NCBI RefSeq assembly: GCF_051020955.1
Contig: NC_135022.1
Span: forward strand, 12,388,966-12,452,965
Direction: 5' to 3'
DNA: 64,000 nt
Source of the DNA: Megalopta genalis
Lineage: Eukaryota; Arthropoda; Insecta; Hymenoptera; Halictidae
The notes under the pieces were generated by a model. That model saw nothing but the letters and a program-made list of their open reading frames with translations, had not been told where the DNA came from and ran no database searches. A program made the position numbers and the translations under genes. Of this stretch, positions 23,086 to 34,600 are shown in pieces. The number at the start of each line of letters is the position of its first letter. The stretch's first letter is position 1.

Positions 23086-23398
23086 TTTGAAGTAACTTTT
23101 TCCTTAGCGAAAATGCGATCCACGGCTTCGTTTACGAGTTATTAACGAAAAACAGTGACCAATGAGAGGCGAGATCGGCTGGCGCAAGACGGCCTAGCCA
23201 ATGAACGAAACTGGGCTTCGTGCGCTCGTTGACTGGGACCGCCTCGCGCCAGCTGATCTCGCCTCTGATTGGTTAGTGTTTTCCGTCAATAACTCGTAAA
23301 CCAAGCTTCGGATTGTATTTTCGCTAAGGAAAAAATTACTTCAAATGACCTCAGGAATCCCTCATTTCCTGCTTGTACAATAATTTTGGAACACCCTA
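23086..23398. mobile_element. Palindromic MITE family A, diverged copy
   Basis: Contains both inner arms (AACGAGTTATTAACG-like and GTCAATAACTCGTAA) and the right end TTTTGGAACACCCTAT. The outer left terminus is missing because it joins the family B fragment. Confidence 0.85.
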
Positions 23399-23481
23399 TA
23401 TAAATTTCGAATGAAGAGACTTCTTGCCTTGTCGCCGAGATAAGGGCAGATCTGACGTAGTCGATCAGGATGATTCCAGGT

Positions 23482-23682
23482 ACAGTAATTTCTCCTACAT
23501 TGTTCCCCGACTTGGAAACGAAAATGGAAAACTTGGGAAAGAGAGATACGATTATTCGATTATCAGAAACCATAAAAGCAAGAAGCAAGGCTCTAATAAT
23601 CGCATCTCCTCTTCCCAAATTTTTCATTTTCGTCTTCAAGCAGAGTGGCAACGTGGGAGAAATTACCGCAGTTACTTTTTTA
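23482..23682. mobile_element. Palindromic MITE family B copy
   Basis: Runs from TACAGTAATTTCTCC to GGAGAAATTACCGCAGTTA. The arms GAGAGATACGATTATTCG and AATCGCATCTCCTCTTCCC are inverted around the centre. Confidence 0.85.
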
Positions 23683-23701
23683 TATTACTTACTCTTTTAT
23701 A

Positions 23702-23821
23702 GCTGTTGACAATCGGTGACTACAAAAACGAGTCACAAGACTCGCATAATCGTGTCTCCTCTTCCCAAATTATCTATTTTTGCGCGCAATCTGAGCGCAA
23801 ATTAGGGAAAAATAACTGCAT
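23702..23821. mobile_element. Palindromic MITE family B, right-half copy
   Basis: Starts near the family centre (TGTTGACAATCGGTGACTA) and proceeds through GTCTCCTCTTCCCAAATTA to GCGCAAATTAGGGAAAAATA. Confidence 0.8.
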
Positions 23822-24186
23822 TTCGCGAGCCGTGCGTCCGCAATTTCGAGAGGACGATAGCGTCGCTCCCGGTGAAATTGGGAGCACCGATGTCCTTCCG
23901 TCTCCTCGGCCGACGATAACCAGGCGAAACGGCGGGAAAAGGTAGCCGGGACAGCGGCAGGGACATAAGATATCCGTCGCTGACAGGAGAATCGACGCAT
24001 AAAAGCCGCGGTGTTCTAGGACACCGTTGACGATCGCGGCAGCGCTCGCTCGATCGGAAACAAGCTGCTGCTCTGCTCCGTGCGTCAGGTGCTAAAAATC
24101 GACCACATTCTTGGGGAGCCCGAGCGGTGGCCGGTGGAGGCTGCAGCGGCGGAGGCCGGTGGAGGCTGCAGTCGAGAGCGTGCAAC

Positions 24187-24188
<2 letters not shown>
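23822..24188. other. GC-rich DNA, no recognisable gene
   Basis: CpG-rich. A short direct repeat GGCCGGTGGAGGCTGCAG occurs twice at about 24130-24170. No domain recognised. Confidence 0.5.
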
Positions 24189-24235
<47 letters not shown>

Positions 24236-24293
24236 CTCTCTCTCTCTCTCTCTTTCTCTCTCTGTCTTTCTCTCTCTCTCTCTCCCTTCCAGC
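24189..24293. repeat. (CT)n microsatellite
   Basis: About 105 bp of CT repeat with sparse TTT interruptions. Confidence 0.97.
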
Positions 24294-24734
24294 CTCTGAC
24301 GCAATAGAGTCCGAGCGACTTTTCGATATCCCGGTATCTCCGGTGGTATGCGAGAGCGAGGGGCTAGCCGCGAACGACGTAGATACTCGCCAATGAATGG
24401 CGCGTCGGACTTAGCCGACCCGAGGCGAGCCAAGCCGAACGGATTCAGTCAACACTCGATAACGCGATATTTAATCGCGATATACACGCCCGGTTCCGTG
24501 AATAAGAGAGGAGCGATACCCCCGCGCGATACCGCTGCTGCGCTCCCACTTTCCTAACCTTCTAATTGATTCTACTCGCCGGCCGATTTCCACTTGTTTC
24601 CGATCCCATGATCTCGAGAGGATCGGATCGGTTCGAGCGAGATCGAATACGTGATCGAACAGAGATCGAACGAGTTACTGCGACACGGTGTCCTAACTCT
24701 GCAACGACTATGTACACGGATCTAATCGTAACAT
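24294..24734. other. GC-rich to mixed DNA, no gene seen
   Basis: No recognisable coding or RNA feature. Confidence 0.5.
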
Positions 24735-24935
24735 TTTATCGTTATTTATCTTATCAATTTTTATCATTTATTTACTTGTTTACTTGCTATTTACTTATTT
24801 ACTTATTTACTCATTTACTCGTTTACTCGTTCACTTCTTTACTCATACACTCATTCACTCATTCACTCATTCACTCATTCACTCATTTACTCATTTACTC
24901 ATTCACTCATTCACTCATTTATTTATTTACGGGAA
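24735..24935. repeat. Minisatellite of 8-bp ATTCACTC / ATTTACTC units
   Basis: About 20 or more degenerate octamer units, clearest at 24785-24925. The frames it creates are periodic (THSFTHSL type) and not genuine. Confidence 0.93.
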
Positions 24936-25353
24936 GAAGTATCCTTTTGGAAAACTGGCAAAAAGATTACGAATTTCTAAAAAACGTTTCTAAAAATCCC
25001 ACTTAAACTGTTATTATCGTCGTATAATGTGACAGATGCGCAAGATGGTACCATTGACGACTTCATTCGCAAATACGAGATCAAGTATGACGCGTTTGAA
25101 CATAATTTGTAATGTACTGCTCGCGCCGATAGTCTCGATACGATGACCAGATGTTGCTCGGAGGATCTTCGAGACGTCGGAAACGTGAAAAACGTCACCG
25201 AACCAACCGGTGGTGGTATATGTATACCAGTAACGAGAGGACATCGGAGACAAGTCCCGGACGTTTCTTAAACAGGGGAGGAAACCACCTGGCGCGATCA
25301 CCTTAAATTATTCCGCTGTTAATCCCTCGCCCTGCAATTTGAATCGTCGCAGC
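24936..25353. other. Unique-looking DNA, no recognisable gene
   Basis: Minus-strand frames of 73 and 95 codons overlap each other. I recognise neither. Confidence 0.4.
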
Positions 25354-25443
25354 TATTGGGTTGGCAACCAAGTAATTGCCGATTTCAGTTATAGATGTCT
25401 CTCACTCCCACTTTTATGGTATCCGTAAATGTTATATTATAAA

Positions 25444-25492
<49 letters not shown>

Positions 25493-25500
25493 ATCATATA
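25354..25500. mobile_element. Left-end fragment of the 580-bp mariner derivative
   Basis: Starts TATTGGGTTGGCAACCAAGT and includes the subterminal region plus an expanded (ATT)n tract. It lies 44 bp before a second, complete copy in the same orientation. Confidence 0.85.
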
Positions 25501-25543
25501 TATAATATATAATCCGTCAAAATTGAAAGCCGTAGGTGCCAAA

Positions 25544-26129
25544 TATTGCGTTGGCAACTAAGTAATTGCCAATTTCAGTTATAGATGTCTCTCACTCCCA
25601 TTTTTATGATATCCGTAAATGTTATGTTATAAAATTATTATTATTATTATTATGTTATTTTTTATTATCCGTGAATGTTAGCAACTGGGCAAATTGAATG
25701 CAGCGGTCAAGGAAAAGCGACCAGAATTGGTCGATCGTAAAGGTGTCATTTTCCAGCAGGACAATGCTAGGCCGCACACGTCTTTGTCCACTCGGCAAAA
25801 ATTGATGGATATTGGTTGGGAATTGATGTTACACGCACCATAAAGCCCTGATCTCGCGCCATCGGATTACCACTTATTTCGATTCCTGGACAACTCCCTT
25901 CGTGGTAAAACTTTTAACGACGATGACGCTGTAAAATCTCACTTAACTCAGTTTTTGGCCGAAAACGATCAGACTTTCTACGAGCGTGGAATTTTCAAGT
26001 TGTCGGAGAGACGGCGAAAGGTCATCGAACAAAATGGAAAATACATTGCAGATTAAACTTCGTTCCAAGTAAAGAAAAATTTTTTATTTCATTGAACAAA
26101 TCGGCAATTACTTAGTTGCCAACCCGATA
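25544..26129 (+). mobile_element. Internally deleted mariner element, 586 bp
   Basis: Left terminus TATTGCGTTGGCAACTAAGT and right terminus CTTAGTTGCCAACCCGATA form inverted repeats at TA. Only the C-terminal part of the transposase is retained. The deletion junction, TTATCCGTGAATGTTAGCAA, is the same as in the copy at 50513-51094. The two copies therefore descend from one deletion derivative that spread afterwards. Confidence 0.92.
25682..26056 (+). pseudogene. mariner transposase C-terminal half, with nonsense codon
   Basis: Mariner transposases cut and paste their own element at TA sites using a DD34D triad. This remnant starts in frame after a TAG at QLGKLNAAVKEKRPELVDR. It keeps the second aspartate in FQQDNARPHTS and the third in SPDLAPSDYHLF, and ends GKYIAD then TAA. 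The helix-turn-helix domain and the first aspartate are deleted. An in-frame TAA replaces the Tyr of the usual HPPYSPD between the two motifs, so it is dead on two counts. The 50.5 kb copy has Tyr at this place. Confidence 0.93.
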
Positions 26130-27554
26130 CTTTCAGCTGACATTTACGTGAAAATTCACTTTTTCTTGCATTTCATATTGTTTAGCCTCCTGGTTATACA
26201 ACTAAATATTTTCAGAACGTTGAAGGCGTACATTTGACATGGAATTAATGTAAAATAAAAATAATGTAAAAATAACCGGTAGGTGCTCCAAAAAGCTAGC
26301 AGTTATCGTGATCCAAATATTGACAAGTCTCAAATATTTCTAATTACTGTTTCATGCATTTTTAGCTATATATATTTATATTAAATTAACTGTCCCAACC
26401 CAATACTTCGAAATTCTCGCCGCGAATCTCGCGATGGATGCACAGCGACGCGGAACGGCGCGGACCGGTTGAAAAATACTTTTTTTCCAAGCGACGTGTT
26501 CGGCGAGATCTTCGAGATCGCGTTCGTTTCGACTGGCTTATTCGCCGAGTTTTCAAGGCCGCCGGCAGTTATAAACTAAATTATAGAATAAGTTGCAGCT
26601 TCCAGAAATATCCTCGGGAACTAACAGCTTCAGAAGCTGCACCCGTTCGGGATGATAGAAAAGGAAAAGAGAACTGCGACCGGCGTCTCCGCGTTAGCCT
26701 AATCGGCGGATAGATCGACCGACCGCGAGACGACGATCGACGGCACCGTGGACGATCAAACGGTCGGCTCGCGCGTCTTAATATAAATCACGAACGCTTT
26801 GTGGTCGGTCGTTGCGCAACCACTCGATAAAATTTCCGAAGTTCTGGCAGCGGGCACCGGTGGCTCGGGTCCACCCCGTTGGCAGCCGGCCGCTGCCAAA
26901 TTGACGTCTGGCAGCGCGCGAACAAAATAATCGACCGCGACCACCGATGGACCGGGACATTTGCCGGGTCGGGGGGAAGGCATCTGGCACGCTTCTATTT
27001 ATAATTGTCATTCATACGGTTTCGGGCCGGTCTATGAAGTCCTGCGAAGTATTAATAAAGAGCCGAGGAGGCGGAATATACGATGACGGAGCGGGAAAAG
27101 ATGCTCGTTCCTATTCCTATCCCTATTCCAAATTCAACCTCAGAATTTCGTCCTTGAGTGGTCCATCGATATCTCGGACGAACTTGCGCCGATTAGTGTT
27201 TAATTTGGCGAAAGGCGCACCCCGTATTGGAACACAGATTCCTGTTGCTGGATCGAAAGTACCCGCGTTTGAAATATTAATATGCCTTTAGAATTCAAAA
27301 TTTGTTTGTTAACTGGATCATTTTTATAGTTAAGGTGCAGTGTTTTCAAACAAGATTTAAAGTGTATCTTAAAATCAGTATTGAACTGTTTTTATTATTG
27401 TTACTTATTATTACTACTGTAAATGCTATTTCCCAGTGTCTTCATCTCCACTCACATAATCAAATTGTATTTCATGTGTATCCTTTTTCCTCTCGAGTTT
27501 TTTTATGTTTAAGATCTTTTTAGTTCTAAGCTTTTGTGTTTTATCAATATCCTT
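26130..27554. other. Mixed DNA, no recognisable gene
   Basis: A lone mariner-type end (CCCAACCCAATA) lies at about 26394-26405. GC-rich between 26410 and 27100, then T-rich. Frames of 60-114 codons show no recognisable domain. Confidence 0.5.
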
Positions 27555-27915
27555 GTGTGACTGATTGTCAATAACTATAGAAACGAGCCGCAAAGCTCTA
27601 ATCGTATCTCCTCTTCCCAAATTGTCCATTTTTGTGTATAAATCTCAACGTCAATTAGGGAGAATTTACTGTACAGTAATTTCTCCCTGATTCGCGCTCG
27701 GATTGCACACAAAAATGGACAATTTGAGAAGAGCAGGTATGATTATTATAGCTTTCAGACGCGAGACTCGAATAATCGCATCTGCTCTATTTTTGTCTAT
27801 TATATATAAATATAAATTGTATAATATATAAATTGTATAAATTGTCTATTATATATAATATATAAATTGTCTATTTTCGTGCGCGATCTGCGCGCGAATT
27901 AAAGAGAAATTACTC
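27555..27915. mobile_element. Palindromic MITE family B, one half copy and one expanded copy
   Basis: The half copy 27555-27675 ends AATTTACTGTACAGTAATTT, where it abuts head-on the start of a second copy. That copy runs to about 27910 and carries an insertion of TATATAAATTGTA-type repeats (27800-27870). The shared TACTGTACAGTA junction suggests insertion of one B element into the end of another. Confidence 0.82.
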
Positions 27916-30587
27916 GAGTGCGTCAATCACAGAGCGCAATACAAATTCCAACGCACGCCGATTCGAACGAAGAGCAGAAGAGCGTTTCGGATCGTTCAGC
28001 CGGGCAGCGGACATTTAAATCCCGAGCGGCTTCGAGCGTCGGGTTACGGGCAAAGGGGTTAACGCGTATCGATGCAACTTCTGCCGATCTCCGAAGAACT
28101 CTCGTTATCCGAACGGAGCCCGCTCAAGGGTTAATAGATGCTCGTCTCCTCTGGCTCGGACAAATTGGCAACGGCAAAGAATCGGGATCGGTTGCGATAT
28201 TTCTTGTTCTCGAGCTTCCGGGGCGATTACCGAGCTGAAAGCGTGAACATCGGCGACGAGGAGCTCTGAAACGATCCTCGGTTAAACCGGCGAAAAAACT
28301 GTTGGAAGAAGCGAGAGAACCGAGTCGGGTATTAGAATTAGCGACGGCGAAGCGGTTAAAGCGGCAACGAGAGGAACCAGCTCTCGAAGAAGGTGGCCCC
28401 GGCAGATATGCCGAGGCGCCGTGGAGCAGGCAGAGAGCACAGGCAGAGAGCAGAGAGCAGTAGAACGGGGAACCAGTAGGAAGAGGTCCGCGGTAGGGAG
28501 GCGAGGTGGAGGTCGCGAGTGAGCCTAAGCTCGTCGACTTATAAATAAATCTCGATCGCGTGGCTCTCCCCTCCAGGCAGCTCCTCTCGATAGCCGGCTC
28601 TCTCTCTCTCTCTCTCCTCTCCCTGTGCATCCTCCTCCTCCTCCCTCATTTCCATTCCCCTTCCCCGTCGTTGCGCCCTTTTTCCTGCTCCTTTTTCTCC
28701 ATCCTCGTACCCCGGTCGCCTCTGCTCGACGCTGCTCTCGCGACTTTTTGCCCTTCCAGGCCTTTCGCTCTTTCACTCTGTCTCTCCAGCTCGCCTTCTC
28801 TCTCTCTCTCTCTTTCTCTCTCCCTCCCCCTATCTCTTTCGCTGTCTCTCCGTCTCGCCCCCGCCGTTGTACCACGCCGCGCCGCTCGACCCCTTTCCAC
28901 GGGCATCCTCTCCTTGTCCTACCTTAACGCCCGGATGCCGAGGCCGCATCCCGACATTAGGATCGGTCTCTGCCGCGCCGCTCTTTCGCATTATTTCCGT
29001 GTGCTCCGCATGCGAGCAAGGGCGCGACGTCCGCCGCGTTTCCGCGTTCGTCCGGGGAAACGATTCGACGCACCTGGACACCGCGAAATACCTGTTTCCT
29101 TTGCCCCACGCCGCGCGCGTTCCACGCTCCTCCTGGACGGCCGGCCGGCCCTGGCCGCTGGCCCGGGTGCTCCGATCGAAATTCGATCGAAGACACGGTA
29201 CGTTCGCGCCTCGTCCATCAAGTAAACGAGCCGGCTCCGCGGTACGCGTCGCGGACAACCGCGACCTTGCCCGCTGGACGTGGTTCGCCGAGCAGCATCG
29301 TTTAGTTTTGCGCGAATGGTACCGGTAGCGGTCGGGAGAAGCGACCTGTGCGCGCGCGAGAGAGTCCTCGTGTTCGAGGCAGATATCGTCGGCCGTTTCT
29401 ATTACTCGGAGATAATTGGAAGAGAGAGCTGGAAGACGAACGACCGGCTGGCGGCCGCGGGGACAGGCGACAAAGCGTTACAAGCGTCCCGACGAATAAA
29501 TTGAAAGCGGCCGAGCGCCGGGTTCGCGGCCGCTGCCGATAACGAATCTCGCGAGATGCTGGTATCGGCGCGGCCCTCGGAGTTCGCTCGGTGCAACACC
29601 TTAAGCACAATCATTTGCATCCTGCCGTTATCGCAACAAATCGCCGCGAAAAACCCGTTCCAGGGGGCTCCGCGGCTCGCGGACCGAGCCGAGAGCTCGC
29701 TCGCTCGCTCCGTCTCTGCTCGGCCGGCTCGCTCGCGCACCGGGACGACCTTACAACGCTTCTTCGGACAGAAACCTGTTCGGCTTCCTCTGTGCTCGTT
29801 GCGACGCCTCCCGGCGGAATCAATTATTTATTTCGTTGTTTTATTTGTTTAACGTTGTTCGCGTTGCGCGCTAATCAACGCCGTTCCTCCCGTTCCCGAG
29901 CGCTCCCCGGATCGGGACCGATCTCTTCGCGGCGCCACAATGACACAACCGGGCCCATCATCTTCTTCATCTTCTTCTTCGTCTTCTTCTTCGTCCGCCT
30001 CGTCCTCCTGTTCCTCGGCCCTCCGCCTCTTCTTCCCCTCCTGCGCTCCCCGCCCCGTTCGTCCTTTTTTTCCGTGCCCCTCTTCCCGTTGCTCGTGATT
30101 CCTCGCTTAAATACACGAGCACCACCCCCCGACACGATTTATTTCCGGCTACCGGGAGCGCGGCCCGCGCAAATTGCCGACACGACGCTGCACGGTCCCT
30201 ATTCCCATTCGAATTAATGGCGAACCGTTCAACGTCCCGCCGTTTCTTTACCGGTTGCGCCGGGACGTACACAAGGTATCTCCTTCTGTCCTCGCCGCCC
30301 ATGACTTATCGCCGCCATTCGTTCGCAGCGCTAGATGAAAGTGCCTTTTTGCTTCTCGTTTACGAGGACTCTGTGCTTCTCCTCTGTCCCCGGCTACGAC
30401 GCCGTATCCTCCGTCGCGAGTTACGCTTCTTCGTGGAAGAGCAGCACGTTCGGTACCGTTCTCTCTAATTTTCTTGGCGGCCGCCGAAATTTCATCCGCG
30501 CCTTTTTTAGAGCCGAGGTAAACACCTTCTTGTATTTCACTCTTTATCTTGTTACTAGGATGCGGATTTGATGCATTTATGGCAAAA
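27916..30587. other. Long GC-rich CpG-rich block with CT tracts, no gene recognised
   Basis: About 2.6 kb of CpG-rich sequence. CT tracts lie at 28599-28622 and 28797-28832, and a (CTT)n tract at about 29960-29996. Open frames up to 221 codons overlap on both strands and contain the CT tracts. Their products are Ser/Arg/Pro-rich with no recognisable domain. A promoter or non-coding exon could lie here but I cannot demonstrate one. Confidence 0.5.
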
Positions 30588-30590
30588 TTG

Positions 30591-30620
30591 GGTGGTTATG
30601 ATTTTTAAATCATAACCACC
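30591..30620. repeat. Perfect 30-bp palindrome
   Basis: GGTGGTTATGATTT is followed by TT and then its exact inverse complement AAATCATAACCACC. It lies just after a copy of the recurring motif GCGGATTTGATGCATTTATG. Confidence 0.9.
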
Positions 30621-30624
30621 ACCA

Positions 30625-30865
30625 TCACTTAATAATATTAATATTATTAAGTATTATTATTTTAATATTATTAAGTATTATAAGTAAAGGTATTATTAAG
30701 TATTATAAGTAAAGGTATTAAATATAAATAATATAGATAGTATATGCAAAAGTATTACAATATTATTAAATATTATTATGTAAATTAATATTATTATGGT
30801 AATATTATTAATATTATTATTAAATATTATTAAGATTATTATTAAATATTATTAAGATTAAAGGA
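30625..30865. repeat. AT-rich simple repeat, (ATT)n/(TAATATTAT)n
   Basis: Degenerate TATTATTAA units, including a duplicated block AAGTATTATAAGTAAAGGTA near 30670-30718. Confidence 0.88.
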
Positions 30866-31220
30866 ATTTACAGGGGTGAAGGGGTGAACCTGCTAGTTAG
30901 TCTCCATTTCTTGCAATTTATGAGGACAATTTCTGTTTTGCAGAAAAAATCGGCAACCTACTTATTATACAGTCTATTACTATTCCATTCTACTCATCGA
31001 GATTTAGCCGCAATTGAGCCTTATTTACATTGGAAAGGTGTCCGAGCGGAAAATATAGTGTTCGGTGACTGACGTGGCAATTAACGTGGCAAACATATCA
31101 AATTGTAGAATATGCAAGATAATAAAAATGTGGAAGTTTCTTTGAGCTTGTATAATAATTATTCGCAGCGCTGTAAGTGGCCTCGATTAGCTAAGACACC
31201 CAGTATAATTAGAAAATAAC
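30866..31220. other. AT-rich unique-looking DNA, no gene seen
   Basis: A 62-codon frame has no recognisable features. Confidence 0.45.
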
Positions 31221-31454
31221 TTAACACTAAAACTACCGAGCCCTAAATGCAACTTATGTATATTACTTTATAGCAATAATTTTTATTTATCATATGATTT
31301 ATTTGAACTTCGTACGGTTTCTATTATTACATATGACTGATCAGAAAAGTTCATCTAAAAATGTTTCGCAGAAATATTCTTACAATAGCAAGAATTGTTA
31401 TAGAAAAGAAACGGAGATCAGTCATTTACACTGGTTTGGTAGTTCAAGTGTTAA
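31221..31454. mobile_element. TTAA-bounded MITE, 234 bp
   Basis: Ends TTAACACTAAAACTACCGAG and TTTGGTAGTTCAAGTGTTAA, imperfect inverted repeats bounded by TTAA. AT-rich interior without a gene. The CACT start separates it from the CCCTTT group. Confidence 0.75.
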
Positions 31455-32097
31455 CAAAACATCGCATTTATATCTTTCTAAATTAGAAATAACAGAAAAT
31501 AGAAGCATATAAATACGACGTTTTGTCGAGTTTTCGTTTAGGAATCGTTAACGATAAAACGGTAAATGTTACTTTGAATCTATAATCGTTGAACTGCGGA
31601 TCTTTATGCAAAAAGAAAATTGTATTTGCGAATTGCAACGACCAGTTATAATGTAGAAAGTTCTTCCCTTTTTTAACAATTTTAGTAACTTGAAAATAAT
31701 ATAATGACACACATTACATTCCCTCATTCGATCCAGTGTTTTCGAATCGACCTACTCATTTTTGTCAATAAACGCATAAACTCCACACTCGAATAATTAT
31801 ATGTACACACCGCCGTAGGGCGACCTAATTGGTACAAAATTAGGCGCGAAAACCGACCGATGGGTCTCGGCTCGTGGGCCCCGGAGAGTCTCTGGAGAGC
31901 GTTCGTGGTGCACAGTGGTGTCCAGGAGTCAGAAGAGAAGGAAACGCAAAGGAGATCGCCTAGAAGAGGCCAGGAGGGTCGACGAGGAATCCTCGCAAGG
32001 CAAAGGGACGAGTACGGGGCCAGCTGGCGGAGGACGATAGCCGGAGCGGGCGCGGACGGTAGAGGGGAGAAGGACGAGTAGTCGCGAGTCCGAAGAG
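31455..32097. other. AT-rich then GC-rich DNA, no gene seen
   Basis: Contains ACTGCGGATCTTTATGCAAA at about 31595, another copy of the recurring motif. Becomes purine-rich after 31850. Confidence 0.5.
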
Positions 32098-32140
32098 GAG
32101 AGAAGAAGAGAGAGGGAGAAGCGTCGCGCGCGCGAGAGAA

Positions 32141-32192
<52 letters not shown>

Positions 32193-32208
32193 AGAGCAAG
32201 GGAGCGAG
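32098..32208. repeat. (GA)n-rich purine tract
   Basis: GA dinucleotide repeat broken by AAG and a CGCGCG block near 32125, within a purine-rich region of about 350 bp. Confidence 0.93.
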
Positions 32209-33948
32209 AGAAGATAAAAAAGGAAACGACTGGTCCAGAGCGGCTCCGAGAACGACCTGAGGCTAACTGGTGCGTGCCGGTCGTGTGGCGAGCCCGAGCA
32301 AAACCTGGTGGCAGAGGGGAAACGCGAAGAGAAGTGGACGGATGGGTACTCGAGCCGCTGTCAACTGGTTTACTCGGCCACTCCTACGCATCAGCTGTCC
32401 GGCCGATCTCCTCGAAACAGCCTCTCCTCTTACATAAGAGAAGATCCGTGAGGATCGCGCGAGCCCCTCGCGACTCCTCGCCCGGCCCCCTCGACCTCGC
32501 CGCGCGCCCATTCCCCGTGAAATTTATCGCCCCGGACTCCTTTGATCCGTCGACGCTCGAGTTTCCTCGCGGCCCACTTTATCGACTACCGGGGCCCCCC
32601 TTCTTCTCGCCTCGGGCCATCCGTCTTTCGGCCCCCGTCCTCGGGTGTACCGAGCAGCGCGAGGCCGACGTCTCGATCTCCGCGGAGATCGAGGATTTCC
32701 GCGAGCGGCGTGTGTCCTGGAGAACGCGGTGGACGACGAGCGCTGGAGGGCGAGACGATCGAGCGGATCGTGCGACCGACGACGACGACGGCAGAGGAGG
32801 CTGTTTTATCGTCCGCGGCGGAGTAACTCTTGCAATAATAGAGCAGGAAGTCTCTGTGCGCGAAGAAGAATCGGGAGATCTGGACGAGACAATTAAAACG
32901 ATAGTCACGACCGTTTCGCGGTTTTTCTGCGACGGCGACTAATGAAGAGCGCCTCTAAAGTTGATTACTTGTTAGCCGCTTTGCAAGATAACGAAGTAGA
33001 AAGCTGGTTTACGGCCGGGGCCGAAACCGGCCGGCTAAAAAGAATGGTTGCTGCCTCGCCGTTCCGCGAGCGCGGAAGGATTAAGAAACATCGCGGCGCG
33101 GTGTCGACAAGAAGCGGCTGCCGTGTCTCGTCTCGTCTCGTCTCATCGGCGGAGACACATTAACCCTTTCGCGGCGGCAAAAACGTCGCGCCGCCGCTGC
33201 GCACGAAGAAGCTCCATTAGCCAGGAAACGGAATTATCGCAAAAAACCCCGATTCCCGAGGATCCCGGAAAAAATCGGAAGGTAGGAAGATGACCGGCCG
33301 AGAGAGAGAGGGGTCCGACGATCGGCTCTCTCCCGAGTCTACGAAGAAGGCAACGCACGGAGAGACGGGAGGAGAAACAGGGAGACGGATGAACGAAGTT
33401 TTCCGAGAAAAGCGACGGTCCCCGGCCAGATGAATCGCTTAATCGTGCGAACGCGAGCGGAAACAAGCCAGCAAATTCATCATCGTCCCGTTCGAGAGCC
33501 GAGATTCATCGCGTCCCGCGAAACGGATGCGGTCTCGCATGCGGCATCCAGAAATCACGACGATTTCCGTCGATCCGAGACCGCGCGCTTATCGGCGCCG
33601 ATAACGATCGACCGCACAGGAAACCTCCGCTTGCGTTGCGAGATTGTACGGCGTGCGACCACCGAAGAACCGAACCGTTCGAAAAATTCGTAACTCGTTC
33701 GTTTTCAATCTTTTTCAGTTTTTGCAGGACACGGAGCATCGCTTGGAGGTTAAAATCGCTGCGCGCGATGTCCAGCGACGAGTGAAACTCGTCGAGTATT
33801 TCTATCCCAGTGGAAAGTCGATTATTCAAATTCAGAGAAATTAGCCGAAGTTCGATGTCTGGGAACCGAAATCTTGCGCGAAGATCGCGGAAAGGAGTCG
33901 TATTTGCGAACAGGAAAATGGTGGTCGTTCGAGGGATGATTTTTCGCG
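32209..33948. other. GC-rich DNA, no recognisable gene
   Basis: The longest frame (32274-32942, +, 222 codons) is open through CpG-rich sequence and has no recognisable domain. A polypyrimidine stretch ending TTTTTCAG/TTTTTGCAG at 33708-33728 resembles a splice acceptor, but I find no exon to attach it to. A lone TTAACCCTTTCGCGGC lies at 33162. Confidence 0.4.
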
Positions 33949-34190
33949 TATGAACCGTTTATTTTGAAAGTGGCATAAGTCACTTTATCGTAATGAAAAG
34001 TGGTGATTTTTTAATGTTTATACGAAATTATTTATACTGAGAAAAATAGCGGTATCCTGAGATAACGAATACAAGTAAATCTTCTCGAAAGCTAGCATCC
34101 ATATTTTTCAACGTGTTAAAACGCAAACCCTTAAATATATCGACTTAAAAACAAAGCGACGTATGCCATTTTCAAAATAAACGGCTCATA
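33949..34190. mobile_element. TA-bounded MITE with 37-bp inverted ends, 242 bp
   Basis: Left end TATGAACCGTTTATTTTGAA, continuing GTGGCATAAGTCACTTT. The right end is its inverse, TTCAAAATAAACGGCTCATA preceded by AAAGCGACGTATGCCATT. Flanking TA suggests a Tc1/mariner-type target. No coding capacity. Confidence 0.88.
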
Positions 34191-34370
34191 TAATACTGAA
34201 AAATATCCATTATATATAAATTGATATATGTGTATCCATTGATATAAAAAATCGAAGAAATTATATCCTCGTATATAAGTACACTTTAAATAATTTTACC
34301 AAAATATGACTTGTTACCAGAACGAATTTTAACGAGTATTATTAACATATTACACATTAATGATATTATA
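34191..34370. other. AT-rich DNA
   Basis: No feature recognised apart from TATATAAATTGATATA-like low complexity. Confidence 0.4.
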
Positions 34371-34600
34371 CATAAACTGTTTACCTAACTCTGACTCATT
34401 AATTCTCGGTCTGTAATAATGTTAAATTTTATTTTTAATCGTAACAATGGGTTTTTATCCGCGTATATAAAAAAACATACAGGTACATAAACTGTTTACC
34501 TAACTCTGACACATTGATTCTCGGTCTGTATTAATATTAAATTTTATTCTTAATCGTAACAATCGGTTTTTATCCGCATATATAAATAAATAAGTAAAAC
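34371..34600. repeat. Tandem duplication, 114-bp unit, two copies
   Basis: CATAAACTGTTTACCTAACT begins at 34371 and again at 34485, and the two units are nearly identical. A related single unit (CCTGATTCATTGATTCTCGG) occurs at about 57645, and a remnant at about 35730-35770. Confidence 0.93.

Noticed and set aside
32274..32942. 222-codon open frame on +
   Set aside because: No domain, no codon periodicity I could see and overlapping antisense frames. Treated as GC-rich noise.
33708..33844. Acceptor-like TTTTTCAG/TTTTTGCAG followed by an open frame
   Set aside because: No recognisable peptide and no partner exon. Such pyrimidine-AG strings are frequent in this composition.
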